Below, piece after piece: positions 37,714 through 46,066 of a DNA stretch of 64,000 bases. The notes beneath the pieces were generated by a model that was not told the DNA's origin, ran no database searches, and saw nothing but the letters and a program-made list of their open reading frames with translations. A program made the translations under genes and the position numbers. The first letter of the stretch is position 1; every line of letters starts with the position of its first letter. Source of the stretch: Alkalibacterium gilvum (GTDB lineage Bacteria > Bacillota > Bacilli > Lactobacillales > Carnobacteriaceae_A); the NCBI RefSeq assembly GCF_900109085.1, contig NZ_FNYW01000002.1, forward strand, positions 62,001 to 126,000. The letters are read 5' to 3'.

Positions 37714-38559
37714 TTAGATCCAACGTCTATTTTGATCTTTCGTGAACTCTTTCATGACAGTTGGTATTTGTTCAATGATTTTTGTCGGCAAGGTAACATA
37801 CTGAGTCAGGCTCAAATCATCCGCAATATAACTGTGCAGGTAAACAGCTGAAAGGACACCTTCTTTGATTGTATCGAATTGAGGTACGAAACCACCAATC
37901 ATGCCAGCTAGAGCATCACCCATTCCACCAGTAGACATTGATGGATTGCCAGTCGTGTTTTCCCATGTTTCTTCATCACAATAAATTTCTGTACGAGATT
38001 TCTTAAGTACAACAATGGCATTCAATTTTTTAGCATGATCCATATTAACATTATCGTACTGATCATCTGGAGATAAGCCAGTAAGCGTTCGCCATTCCCC
38101 CAAGTGAGGTGTCAGAATGAGCGTGGCAGAGGGTTCAGGAACTTCCTCATTGACATGGAGATAAATGCCATCGCCATCAACGAGAAGCGTTTGATGAGAA
38201 GAGACACTTTGATAAACAGTTTGTAATACATTTTTTGATATCTCTCCGCGACCAAGTCCGGGGCCAAGTACGATGATATCCACAGGTTCAACATGTTGCT
38301 TTAAGGCGTTCGTGTCCGTCATATCTACAAACATGGCTTCAGGCAGACGTGCATGCAAAGCTGATTTGTTGGATGGGTGCGTAGCGACTGTGACAAGTCC
38401 GGCTCCGCTGTAAACAGCCGCAGAAGCAGCAAGAATGATGGCTCCGCCCATATTTTCATTACCACCAACTAATAGCACACTTCCATATGAACCCTTATAA
38501 CTATTAGGATTTCTCGTGGGCATAAACGTTCTGACTTTTTCCTTCGTAATTCTATCCAT
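37714..38559 (-). CDS. nnrD: ADP-dependent (S)-NAD(P)H-hydrate dehydratase
   Basis: Repair enzyme (281 aa) that turns hydrated, inactive NADHX/NADPHX back to NAD(P)H. Ribokinase-like fold with GSVLLVGGNENMGGA near the N-terminus, IIVLGPGLGRG, LTPHLGEW and NPSMSTGGMGDALAG (nucleotide-binding and catalytic Asp). The partner epimerase domain (NnrE) is not fused and is not in the window. AGGAGG precedes the ATG. Confidence 0.93.
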   Translation of the reverse strand: MDRITKEKVRTFMPTRNPNSYKGSYGSVLLVGGNENMGGAIILAASAAVYSGAGLVTVATHPSNKSALHARLPEAMFVDMTDTNALKQHVEPVDIIVLGPGLGRGEISKNVLQTVYQSVSSHQTLLVDGDGIYLHVNEEVPEPSATLILTPHLGEWRTLTGLSPDDQYDNVNMDHAKKLNAIVVLKKSRTEIYCDEETWENTTGNPSMSTGGMGDALAGMIGGFVPQFDTIKEGVLSAVYLHSYIADDLSLTQYVTLPTKIIEQIPTVMKEFTKDQNRRWI

Positions 38560-38673
38560 AATATAATCCTCCTAAAAAATATCCGTTTTGGTTACCTTAA
38601 GTGTAATACTTCTTACTAAAGGAATCACGTGTAAACCATCGAAAAGACTTCTGACAAAATAACGTCACAATAA

Positions 38674-38702
38674 TTGGAGTTTTTCTAGATTAATGATAAA
38701 AT
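38674..38702 (+). promoter_or_regulatory. Promoter of pepV
   Basis: TTGGAG (38674-38679) and TAAAAT (38697-38702) with a 17-base spacer and TGA before the -10 box. The transcript would start near 38709, which rules out the in-frame ATG at 38701 as the pepV start. Confidence 0.6.
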
Positions 38703-38748
38703 GGTTAAAGAGAGTAAAATGAGTTACTCATTTAAGGAGGAAGATAGA

Positions 38749-40155
38749 ATGACACAAAATATTGATTGGAAAGCAGAAGCAGCGAAACGTAAAGATTTAT
38801 TTCTAGAAGATTTATTTAACTTACTGAAAATTGATTCCGTGCGTGATGACGAGAAAGCAACTGCTGAAGCGCCAGTAGGACCAGGCCCTAAAGAAGCACT
38901 AGAAGCTTTTCTTGAATTAGGAGAACGTGACGGCTTTGAAACGAAAAATGTGGATAGCTGGGCTGGGCACATTGAATACGGTGACGGCGACGAGCTGATG
39001 GGCGTTTTAGCTCACGTTGACGTGGTTCCAACAGGTACTGGCTGGGACACGGATCCATTCGAACCGGTTATTAAAGACGGTCGTTTGTATGCCCGTGGTT
39101 CAAGTGATGATAAAGGACCTGGCGTTGCCGCATACTATGCACTTAAAATGATTAAAGAACTCGATTTACCTGTTTCCAAAAAAGTACGTTTCATCATCGG
39201 TACAGATGAAGAAAGTGAATGGAAAGGAATCAAACATTATCTCGAAACGGAACAAGAACCTGACTTTGGTTTTTCTCCTGATGCCACTTTCCCAATCATA
39301 AACGGTGAAAAAGGAAACGCAACAGTATATATTGAAACAAAAGGCGCAGTAGATGGCGGATCAGAGGAATTAATTCAGTTCGAATCAGGCCTACGTCCAA
39401 ATATGGTTCCTCAAGATGCTGTTGCTGTTGTTAAAAGTAAAAATGCAGAAGCGGTACAAGCCGGCCTAGCAGACTTCTTGGATGGCCTACCTGTCACAGG
39501 TGTAGCGGCTGTAGAAGGTGACCAGGTAACACTTGAGGTTACAGGTAAAGCTGCTCATGGAAGTAAACCTGCAAGTGGTGTGAACGCAGCAACTTATCTT
39601 GCTCGTTACTTGTCAGACTTCGATTTTTCAAAAAATGCCAAAGATTTTCTTGAATTGACAACTCTTTATCTACATGATGATCCAAAAGGTGAAAAACTAA
39701 ACATCGCTATCACAGATGAAATCATGGGTGAGCTTACTTCAAATCCTGGCGTCTTTGCTTTCAGAGCTAACGAAGGCGGAAAAATCACTGTGAACATGCG
39801 TTACCCACAAGGAACAACAGAAGATAAATTGTTTGAGTCATTTAAAGAGAAACTTTCTGACTATGAAGTGACTTTATCTAAAGCTGACGGCAAAGTACCA
39901 CACTATGTACCAGCCAATGACCCACTCGTGACAACACTTCTAGATGTGTATGGTAGACAGACAGGCTTGGATGCACATGAAATGGTTATCGGCGGCGGCA
40001 CGTACGGTCGCTTGATGAAACGCGGTGTTGCATATGGTGCGATGTTCCCGAATAGCGTTGACACGATGCACCAGGCTAATGAATTTATGGCTGTGGACGA
40101 TTTAATGAACGCAATGGCAATTTACGCTGAAGCAATTTATGAACTAATTAAATAA
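38749..40155 (+). CDS. pepV: Dipeptidase PepV (M20 family)
   Basis: A 468-aa zinc dipeptidase of the cytoplasm that supplies amino acids from peptides. Metal-site motifs: LAHVDVVPTG (His, with catalytic Asp), GSSDDKGPG (bridging Asp), GTDEESEWKG (catalytic and ligand Glu) and the C-terminal MHQANEF His. The Asp/Glu content is high. ATG 38749 follows AAGGAGGAAG at normal spacing. Monocistronic. Confidence 0.95.
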   Translation: MTQNIDWKAEAAKRKDLFLEDLFNLLKIDSVRDDEKATAEAPVGPGPKEALEAFLELGERDGFETKNVDSWAGHIEYGDGDELMGVLAHVDVVPTGTGWDTDPFEPVIKDGRLYARGSSDDKGPGVAAYYALKMIKELDLPVSKKVRFIIGTDEESEWKGIKHYLETEQEPDFGFSPDATFPIINGEKGNATVYIETKGAVDGGSEELIQFESGLRPNMVPQDAVAVVKSKNAEAVQAGLADFLDGLPVTGVAAVEGDQVTLEVTGKAAHGSKPASGVNAATYLARYLSDFDFSKNAKDFLELTTLYLHDDPKGEKLNIAITDEIMGELTSNPGVFAFRANEGGKITVNMRYPQGTTEDKLFESFKEKLSDYEVTLSKADGKVPHYVPANDPLVTTLLDVYGRQTGLDAHEMVIGGGTYGRLMKRGVAYGAMFPNSVDTMHQANEFMAVDDLMNAMAIYAEAIYELIK

Positions 40156-40171
40156 TCCGAAAGAAATAATG

Positions 40172-40213
40172 ACATCTCCTTTACTTTTTTAATAGTGAAG
40201 GAGATGTTTTTTA
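40172..40213 (+). terminator. Intrinsic terminator after pepV
   Basis: ACATCTCCTTTACT and AGTGAAGGAGATGT pair around an A/T loop and are followed by TTTTTT. Confidence 0.85.
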
Positions 40214-40302
40214 CATAAAAATATATATATTTTTAAAAAATGAGTCTTTCGCACGATTAACTATGTTATACTTAATTAAAACAGGTCAAAAGGAGACCAT
40301 AT

Positions 40303-41211
40303 ATGAAAAAAATAATATCTGATAGTTTTCGCTCCTTAGGTTTATTTATTAAAGAAAATAAAGCAGCAGCAAGTATGATAGTTGGACTCACGCTTCTCTT
40401 GTTTATCATCATTACCGTCGGTATCGGAAAAACACAAGACCCGGTATCAAGTCAAAAGTTTAAAGCGGCTGATGCAGTAGAAGCGGATGGAAGTAGTGAA
40501 GAAACGGATGAAAAATGGCTTGATGAGTTGAAAAAATCATCCCAAGAAACAACCTCGGATGAAGAAGAAAACGAAAACACAGAAGAGGATGAGATTTCTG
40601 AAAAAGATGAAGAAATAGTAGAAGAAAGCGAAGAGGAGACTGAGGTACTAGAGGAAAAAGAGACTGAAGAGAATGAAATCGAGCAAGCTTCTGACTCTAG
40701 TTGGACACCACCTAAAAAGAATAATCAGTCCAATAAATCAAATTCTAGTAACAGTGGAAATTCAAGCAATTCAAATAATTCAAGTAATAAAGGGTCAAGC
40801 TCAGCTGGAAGTAAACCTTCTCAAAAACCTGTTAAGAAACCCGGTGATACAAGTGGAAGTACTGACACTGACGACACTTCTAATGGGGACGGAGATAAGG
40901 ATAGCAGTACAAGTTCTGACGAAAATAATGATGTGAGTGAAAAACCTGGTAAAGATGATGAACCTGATGAACCAACGATTGAAGATGAAACAGATGACAC
41001 AGCAGATGAAGATAAAGAACCGACGAAGCCGTCTGACACTGAAGATGAAGAAAAGCCGACGCCACCTGAAGAGTCAGAAACTCCAGATCCAAACGAAACA
41101 GAAGACGATAAAGTAACTGAAGAAGATTCAAAGAATGACAAAGAGAACAAGGAAGACTCTGATAAACCATCTAAAGGTGAAAAGAAAGAAAAAGAAAAAG
41201 CCGATCAATAA
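40303..41211 (+). CDS. Very acidic, low-complexity membrane-anchored protein
   Basis: A 302-aa protein with one membrane helix (residues about 23-42, AASMIVGLTLLLFIIITVGI) after a short basic N-terminus. The rest, outside the cell by the positive-inside rule, is disordered. Residues 60-130 are Glu-rich, 137-165 are an Asn/Ser/Lys-rich spacer (NNQSNKSNSSNSGNSS...), and 170-302 are Asp/Glu/Pro/Thr/Ser-rich. There is no enzyme domain and no LPxTG motif. AAAAGGAGA precedes ATG. Unknown function; a wall-spanning or charge-layer role is possible. Alternative: a stalk from which a C-terminal domain has been lost. Confidence 0.8.
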   Translation: MKKIISDSFRSLGLFIKENKAAASMIVGLTLLLFIIITVGIGKTQDPVSSQKFKAADAVEADGSSEETDEKWLDELKKSSQETTSDEEENENTEEDEISEKDEEIVEESEEETEVLEEKETEENEIEQASDSSWTPPKKNNQSNKSNSSNSGNSSNSNNSSNKGSSSAGSKPSQKPVKKPGDTSGSTDTDDTSNGDGDKDSSTSSDENNDVSEKPGKDDEPDEPTIEDETDDTADEDKEPTKPSDTEDEEKPTPPEESETPDPNETEDDKVTEEDSKNDKENKEDSDKPSKGEKKEKEKADQ

Positions 41212-41256
41212 GCTATGTAGAGAATTAGTTAAATTGAATCAATATATCGATTATGT

Positions 41257-41283
41257 AAAGCTAGCCTTGCGCTAGCTTTTTCA
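41257..41283 (+). terminator. Intrinsic terminator after the acidic protein gene
   Basis: AAAGCTAGC and GCTAGCTTT are perfect arms with a 4-base loop, followed by TT. Confidence 0.82.
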
Positions 41284-41316
41284 TTATTGAAAGGAAAAGT
41301 GAAAAGGGGCCTTTAA

Positions 41317-41676
41317 ATGTCGTGCTCAGCAGAGTCAACCGCTTGAGTGAGCACTTTTGAGAACGAGATGTCGTGCTCAGCAGCGCCAACCGTTTGAGTG
41401 AGCACTTTTAGGAGCAAAATGTCGTGCTCAGCAGCGCCAACCGTTTGAGTGAGCACTTTTGAGAACGAAATGTCGTGCTCAGCGGCGCCAACATTTTGAG
41501 TGAGCACTTTTAGGAGCAAAATGTCGCACTCAGTAGCGCCAACCATTTGAGTATGCACTTTTTAGAATGAGATGTCGTGCTCAGTAGCGCCAACCATTTG
41601 AGTGAGCACTTTTGAGAATAAACTGTCGCACTCAGCGGCGTCAACCGTTTGAGTGAGCACTTTTGAGAATAAAATG
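41317..41676. repeat. 51-bp tandem repeat array 3 (7 units) in a convergent gap
   Basis: Seven 51-bp units at 41317, 41368, 41419, 41470, 41521, 41572 and 41623, each ATGTCGTGCTCAGCAGCGCC then AACCGTTTGAGTGAGCAC and TTTTGAGAACGA or TTTTAGGAGCAA. GTGCTCA (unit positions 6-12) is the reverse complement of TGAGCAC (32-38). The gap to the partner is 19 bases inside the unit and 18 bases to the next unit, so an arm can pair either way. Same repeat as arrays 1 and 2. It lies between the acidic protein gene (+) and the GerMN gene (-). Confidence 0.96.
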
Positions 41677-41677
41677 A

Positions 41678-41715
41678 AAGCTTTGGCGGCCCAAAGCTCC
41701 CCCCCCCCAAAAAAA
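41678..41715. repeat. AAGCTTTGG hairpin followed by C10-A7 tract
   Basis: AGCTTTGG and CCAAAGCT (41679-41698) are inverted arms. They are followed by ten C (41699-41708) and seven A. On the minus strand this is T7-G10-hairpin. It lies between array 3 and the terminator of the minus-strand GerMN gene. Confidence 0.8.
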
Positions 41716-41725
41716 TCAAAATAAA

Positions 41726-41768
41726 AACCGATGCCGTCCTATCGTAAGCAAGAGAGCATCGGTTTCAC
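41726..41768 (-). terminator. Terminator of the GerMN lipoprotein gene
   Basis: AAACCGATGC and GCATCGGTTT are perfect arms; on the minus strand the stem is followed by TTTATTTT. Confidence 0.85.
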
Positions 41769-41772
41769 TTAA

Positions 41773-42939
41773 TTATTGATTAACATTCCCGTAATCAACA
41801 GGCCAGGTTTCGCCTTCATTCAGAAGGATGTGCCCCGATTCATACGGTTCATTATCTAGCGTCAAAAGAACCTCATCAACATGGTAATAATCACCAATAG
41901 TATTGACAATCCCTTGAAGAGTCATTGCCTCTATGCCAGAACCAGCATTCATCGCAGACAAATCAGTAGAAAAGTCAACATGGACCACACCATCTTGGCG
42001 CAAATACATGAAATTGATTTCCGTACTTTCTTTTAGAATTTGGGATTCTTCAGTATCAGGTGTTTGTCCTTTGAGAATCTCAGCCATAGCTAATCGAGCC
42101 GGTTCATTAGTCTCAAGTTCCATAGTCACTGTCGATTTGTCTAGTCCCAACGCCTGGTCGTCAATACTATAGACCGTTATAGGAAAAGCTTCTGGTGTAT
42201 CCGCAGCTTGTGTGCTAAGCGTTGATGTAACAGTGATCGTGTCGTCATCAGATTTGAAAATTTGTTCAATCAATCCGATATCTTTACCATAGTAGTCAAT
42301 GGTTTCACTATTATTTTCATACTGTCGAGTGACCTCGATAGCTTCTATACTACCCAAAGGAAGATCTTTATTCACAGAAACATCCGTAATTTCTGAAGTC
42401 GATCCGTCTGGACTCTCCCAAGAATGGCCTAATTCCAAAGGTTTTTGAAGGATAATTTGAAAATTACCTTGCTCACTTTCTAAGCCCGTATCAACAAAGT
42501 CCTCCCGAAAATAGGTTTCAGCTCGAACAAAGCTTTCTTTAATCTCATCATCAGAGTAGTTGTAAACGGTGACGACATCTGTTCCAGCTGTCGATTCCAC
42601 CATCTGTAAGGAATCCTCTTTAACAAATTGTGGATAACGGGTAAAGGGGGCAAACTCATTGCCGTCACCTTTGTAATCCAATAAAGTATTCTCCAATTTC
42701 GGGAACCAAACTGTTAAGTCTTGGTCTATTTCAGCTTCATCATCTTCAGAATTCTCTTCATCAGTTGCTTCATCTGAAGGCTCATCTGATCCACTTTCGT
42801 CAGACAGGTTTTCATCTGAGTTCACAGCATTTTCAGAATCCGTTTCTGTATCAGACTCTCCAAACAAACCGCAGCCACTTAGAAATAAAGTTGTAACCAA
42901 GAAAGAGGAGAGCAGCCGTCTCATTTTGAAATGCTTCAT
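41773..42939 (-). CDS. GerMN-domain lipoprotein
   Basis: A 388-aa predicted lipoprotein: signal peptide with lipobox LFLSGC (Cys about 23), an acidic Ser/Glu/Asp linker (residues about 27-72), a middle domain of unknown type (75-245), and a C-terminal GerMN-like domain (about 270-375: ARLAMAEILKG...VHVDFSTDL...LQGIVNTIGDYYHVDEVLLTLDNE). GerMN domains are found in spore-germination and cell-wall proteins and are thought to bind wall or proteins. The role in this non-sporulating type is not known. Confidence 0.82.
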   Translation of the reverse strand: MKHFKMRRLLSSFLVTTLFLSGCGLFGESDTETDSENAVNSDENLSDESGSDEPSDEATDEENSEDDEAEIDQDLTVWFPKLENTLLDYKGDGNEFAPFTRYPQFVKEDSLQMVESTAGTDVVTVYNYSDDEIKESFVRAETYFREDFVDTGLESEQGNFQIILQKPLELGHSWESPDGSTSEITDVSVNKDLPLGSIEAIEVTRQYENNSETIDYYGKDIGLIEQIFKSDDDTITVTSTLSTQAADTPEAFPITVYSIDDQALGLDKSTVTMELETNEPARLAMAEILKGQTPDTEESQILKESTEINFMYLRQDGVVHVDFSTDLSAMNAGSGIEAMTLQGIVNTIGDYYHVDEVLLTLDNEPYESGHILLNEGETWPVDYGNVNQ

Positions 42940-42978
42940 TAAAAATCACACCTTTCAATTAGTCATGAACAGTGAGAG

Positions 42979-44172
42979 TTAAAAGTTTAAATCCAAAGCG
43001 ACACGGTAAATCTCGCGAGAAACATCCAGCGTTTGATCGCCGCGTTCAGAAATAGCCTCTTTTCCGTGTATATCAAGTTGCTTAACAAGCGTATCGATAT
43101 CCTCTTCTTTAACATCAACTTCAGAAAGATTCGTTGGCATATCAATCGACTTCAAGAAGGCAACGGTTTTCAAAATAGCTGTATCAATTTTTTCTTCTTC
43201 AGATCCTTCAGTGATACCCCAAACATTTTCAGCATATTGAACAAGTTTATCCCACTTTTTCAGTTTACGGACGACCATTACAGCAGGTAGAATTGCCGAA
43301 AGACTGCGGGCATGATCCGTTTGGTTAAGTGTTGTGATTTCATGTCCCAAAGCGTGTGTCGACCAGTCACCCGGTACGCCTCTAGAAAGCAGACGGTTCA
43401 GAGCAAGGGTTGCAGTCCACATGTAATTCGCACGTAGGGCATAATCATGATTATCTTCATCAATCACATCTGGGCCAATAGTAATCAGAATACGTAAAAG
43501 ACCTTCGGCAAATTCATCTTGCACCTTACCATTCACAGGATAGGTCAAGTATTGCTCGATAATATGAATAAAGGAATCGGTTATGCCGTTTGCTAACTGA
43601 CGCTTGGGCAAGGTGTAAGTCAGCTCAGGTTCCAATATTGAAAACTTTGGAAAGACATAAGGAGAGCCAAAACTGATTTTAGCTTTTTCCTTGTTGAAGT
43701 TTATGACGGCTCCATCGTTCATTTCTGAGCCAGTTGCAGGCAGAGTCAAAACAGTACCAAAAGGAACCGCTGATTTCACTGGCAATCCCTTGCCAACGCC
43801 TTGAGCAAAGATATCTTTTGGATCACCGTCAAAGTTAATTGCTGCGGCTATAAATTTTGTTCCATCAATAACTGAACCGCCGCCCACAGCGAGAAGGTAG
43901 TCATAATGCCCCTCCTTAAACTGTTCCACAGCCTCCATACAAGTCTCAAATGTTGGATTGGCTTCAATGCCACCAAATTCACCAACAATATGATGTTGCA
44001 AGGCTTCTTTCACTCGGTCTAATGTACCAAAGCGCTTCACACTCCCGCCACCATAAGTAATCAATACTTTCTTACCATCAGGAATAAGGGTTTGTAATTC
44101 ATTGATCTTATTCTTACCAAATATAATGTTCACAGGATTATAATAGTTAAAATCTAACATTGCTTTTTCCAC
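42979..44172 (-). CDS. Iron-containing alcohol dehydrogenase (YqhD/BDH-like)
   Basis: A 397-aa NAD(P)H-dependent dehydrogenase of the group III metal family. Nucleotide motif LAVGGGSVIDGTKFIAAA, TLPATGSEMN, and the metal ligands in ITDSFIHIIEQ (Asp and His), THALGHEI and QTDHARSLS (His). Closest family groups reduce butyraldehyde and other aldehydes; the substrate here is unknown. GTG at 44172 was chosen because AAAGGAGG lies 8 bases upstream; an extension further upstream lacks a ribosome site. Divergent from gcvT. Confidence 0.88.
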   Translation of the reverse strand: MEKAMLDFNYYNPVNIIFGKNKINELQTLIPDGKKVLITYGGGSVKRFGTLDRVKEALQHHIVGEFGGIEANPTFETCMEAVEQFKEGHYDYLLAVGGGSVIDGTKFIAAAINFDGDPKDIFAQGVGKGLPVKSAVPFGTVLTLPATGSEMNDGAVINFNKEKAKISFGSPYVFPKFSILEPELTYTLPKRQLANGITDSFIHIIEQYLTYPVNGKVQDEFAEGLLRILITIGPDVIDEDNHDYALRANYMWTATLALNRLLSRGVPGDWSTHALGHEITTLNQTDHARSLSAILPAVMVVRKLKKWDKLVQYAENVWGITEGSEEEKIDTAILKTVAFLKSIDMPTNLSEVDVKEEDIDTLVKQLDIHGKEAISERGDQTLDVSREIYRVALDLNF

Positions 44173-44359
44173 ACTTTCGTCCTCCTTTGATTGTAATTCA
44201 AGTATAGCATAACTTATCAAAAGGCTTAAAAGAGATGCAAGAAATTTAGGTGTTAAATTCTAAGCGTTATTGCTAAAGGACAAAGCGCCTACCTACTGAA
44301 TCAGAACGTATTTATCCCATGGAGGTCATTATATTTCAGTTTCAGAAGTATTCTAATCG

Positions 44360-44368
44360 TGTTAAAAT
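44360..44368 (+). promoter_or_regulatory. Possible promoter of the gcv operon
   Basis: TGTTAAAAT, an extended -10 box, lies 72 bases before the gcvT start. The -35 region is poor. No glycine riboswitch core is visible between 44173 and 44440. Confidence 0.35.
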
Positions 44369-44440
44369 AAGGGGGCTATGATAGACGGATTAAATGAAGG
44401 AAGCATGCGTTTGTCAGAAGATATGTATGGGAGGATAACT

Positions 44441-45553
44441 TTGTCAAATACAGAATCGGAGTTACAGCACACACCTTTATACTCGTATTATAAAGAGAAT
44501 AATGTAAAATTAATTGACTTTGGATCATGGGCGTTGCCTATAAAATACACCAAATTAAGTGAAGAGCATCAAGCAGTTCGTGAAGATGCAGGTATGTTTG
44601 AAGTGTCACACATGGGGCAAATCAAAGTTTCAGGAGAAAAGGTGGAGACCTGGCTCAATAAATTGATTACTAATGATTTAAGAAATATGGCTATTGATCA
44701 GGCTATCTATACCTTGATTACCAATCCATCTGGTGGAATTTTAGATGATATTCTCATTTTCAAGTTAACGGAAAGAGATTTTTTACTGACACCGAATGCG
44801 TCTAATACAGATAAAATATGGCAATGGCTACTTAAACATCAGGATGAATCAATCAAACTGACTGATTTATCAAAAGATATCGGTTTAATAGCTGTTCAAG
44901 GGCCTAAAGCAAAAACCATTGTATCAGAAGTCTTTGGGAATGAAGCCTCGAATATCGATAATTATCATTTCAAACAACACGTTTATGTTGACGGCTTAGA
45001 TGACGTTTTACTTGCGCGTACAGGTTATACTGGGGAAGATGGCTTTGAGTGTTATGTGAAATGGGACCAGACAGAAACACTCTGGAGAGCATTCCTAAAA
45101 GCAGGGGAACCGCACAAGTTGAAAGAATGTGGGCTGGGTGCGCGTAACACCTTACGCCTTGAAGCGGGCATGCCTCTTTATGGGCAAGATTTGTCCGAAG
45201 AAGTGACGCCACTGGAAGCAGGACTAAGGTTTGCAGTAAAATGGAATAAACCAGAACCCTTTATTGGACAAGAAGCACTGGAAAGACAGAAAGAGTCAGG
45301 AACGACTTATTTATTACGTGGCTTTGAATTAAAAGGGCGAGGCATTGCTCGTTTGGGCTACCCTGTATTCAACCAAAATGACGAAGAAATTGGGGTTGTA
45401 ACGTCTGGGACCCAATCGCCAACGTTAGGAAAAAGTATCGGCTTCATGCGTATTAAAAAAGCTGGACTCAAACTAGGGGATACAGTGAAAATTCAAATCA
45501 GAAAAAATAAAGTGTATGCTAAAATAACCAAGAAAAATGTTTTATCAAATTAA
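44441..45553 (+). CDS. gcvT: Glycine cleavage T protein (aminomethyltransferase)
   Basis: Transfers the methylene group from aminomethyl-lipoyl-GcvH to tetrahydrofolate, releasing ammonia. A 370-aa protein with the usual start TPLYSYYKENNVKLIDFGSWALPI, FEVSHMGQI, the folate-site motif ARTGYTGEDGFE and GLGARNTLRLEAGMPLYG. TTG 44441 was chosen: GGGAGG lies 6 bases before it and the product starts like other GcvT proteins. An ATG at 44378 in frame would add 21 residues without family support. First gene of the glycine cleavage operon. Confidence 0.94.
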   Translation: MSNTESELQHTPLYSYYKENNVKLIDFGSWALPIKYTKLSEEHQAVREDAGMFEVSHMGQIKVSGEKVETWLNKLITNDLRNMAIDQAIYTLITNPSGGILDDILIFKLTERDFLLTPNASNTDKIWQWLLKHQDESIKLTDLSKDIGLIAVQGPKAKTIVSEVFGNEASNIDNYHFKQHVYVDGLDDVLLARTGYTGEDGFECYVKWDQTETLWRAFLKAGEPHKLKECGLGARNTLRLEAGMPLYGQDLSEEVTPLEAGLRFAVKWNKPEPFIGQEALERQKESGTTYLLRGFELKGRGIARLGYPVFNQNDEEIGVVTSGTQSPTLGKSIGFMRIKKAGLKLGDTVKIQIRKNKVYAKITKKNVLSN

Positions 45554-45577
45554 TTCAATAAAAAAGGAGAATGCAAA

Positions 45578-45964
45578 ATGACAGATACAGCTAAACTATT
45601 TTATACAAAAGAACATGAGTGGATCGAACAGATTAATGATGATTATGTACGTATCGGGATCACTGAATATGCTGTCGAACAATTGGGAGACATCGTTTTC
45701 GTTGAATTGCCTGAAGTGGATACAGAGTTATCTGAAGAAGATGAATTTTCTACGGTGGAATCCGTGAAATCAACCTCTGAAATCTTCGCCCCCGTTGCAG
45801 GAAGTATTTCAAAAGTTAATAGTAGTCTAGAAGATGAACCTGAACAAATGAACGACTCACCTTATGAAGAGGGCTGGCTCATTGAGTTGCAGCTTAAAGA
45901 GACTGTCGATACCTCAAAATTATTGGATGAAAAAGCATATCAGGACTATCTGACTACGCTGTAA
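45578..45964 (+). CDS. gcvH: Glycine cleavage H protein
   Basis: Lipoyl carrier (128 aa) that shuttles the aminomethyl group between GcvP, GcvT and the dihydrolipoyl dehydrogenase. The lipoylated Lys is in STVESVKSTSEIFAPV. In Firmicutes GcvH also serves as the starting point for lipoyl transfer to other enzymes. AAAAAGGAGA precedes the ATG, 24 bases after gcvT. Confidence 0.95.
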   Translation: MTDTAKLFYTKEHEWIEQINDDYVRIGITEYAVEQLGDIVFVELPEVDTELSEEDEFSTVESVKSTSEIFAPVAGSISKVNSSLEDEPEQMNDSPYEEGWLIELQLKETVDTSKLLDEKAYQDYLTTL

Positions 45965-46066
45965 AGAGGAGTTGTAGAAAGACGAGGTCTAAATCCCTTT
46001 TCTTTCTACTTTTTAATATAATTATGAAAAATTAAAGTGTGAGAAGTCACATGAGGAGTGGTTGAT

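Noticed and set aside
44173-44440. Glycine riboswitch before gcvT
   Set aside because: No conserved glycine-aptamer core could be found in the leader.
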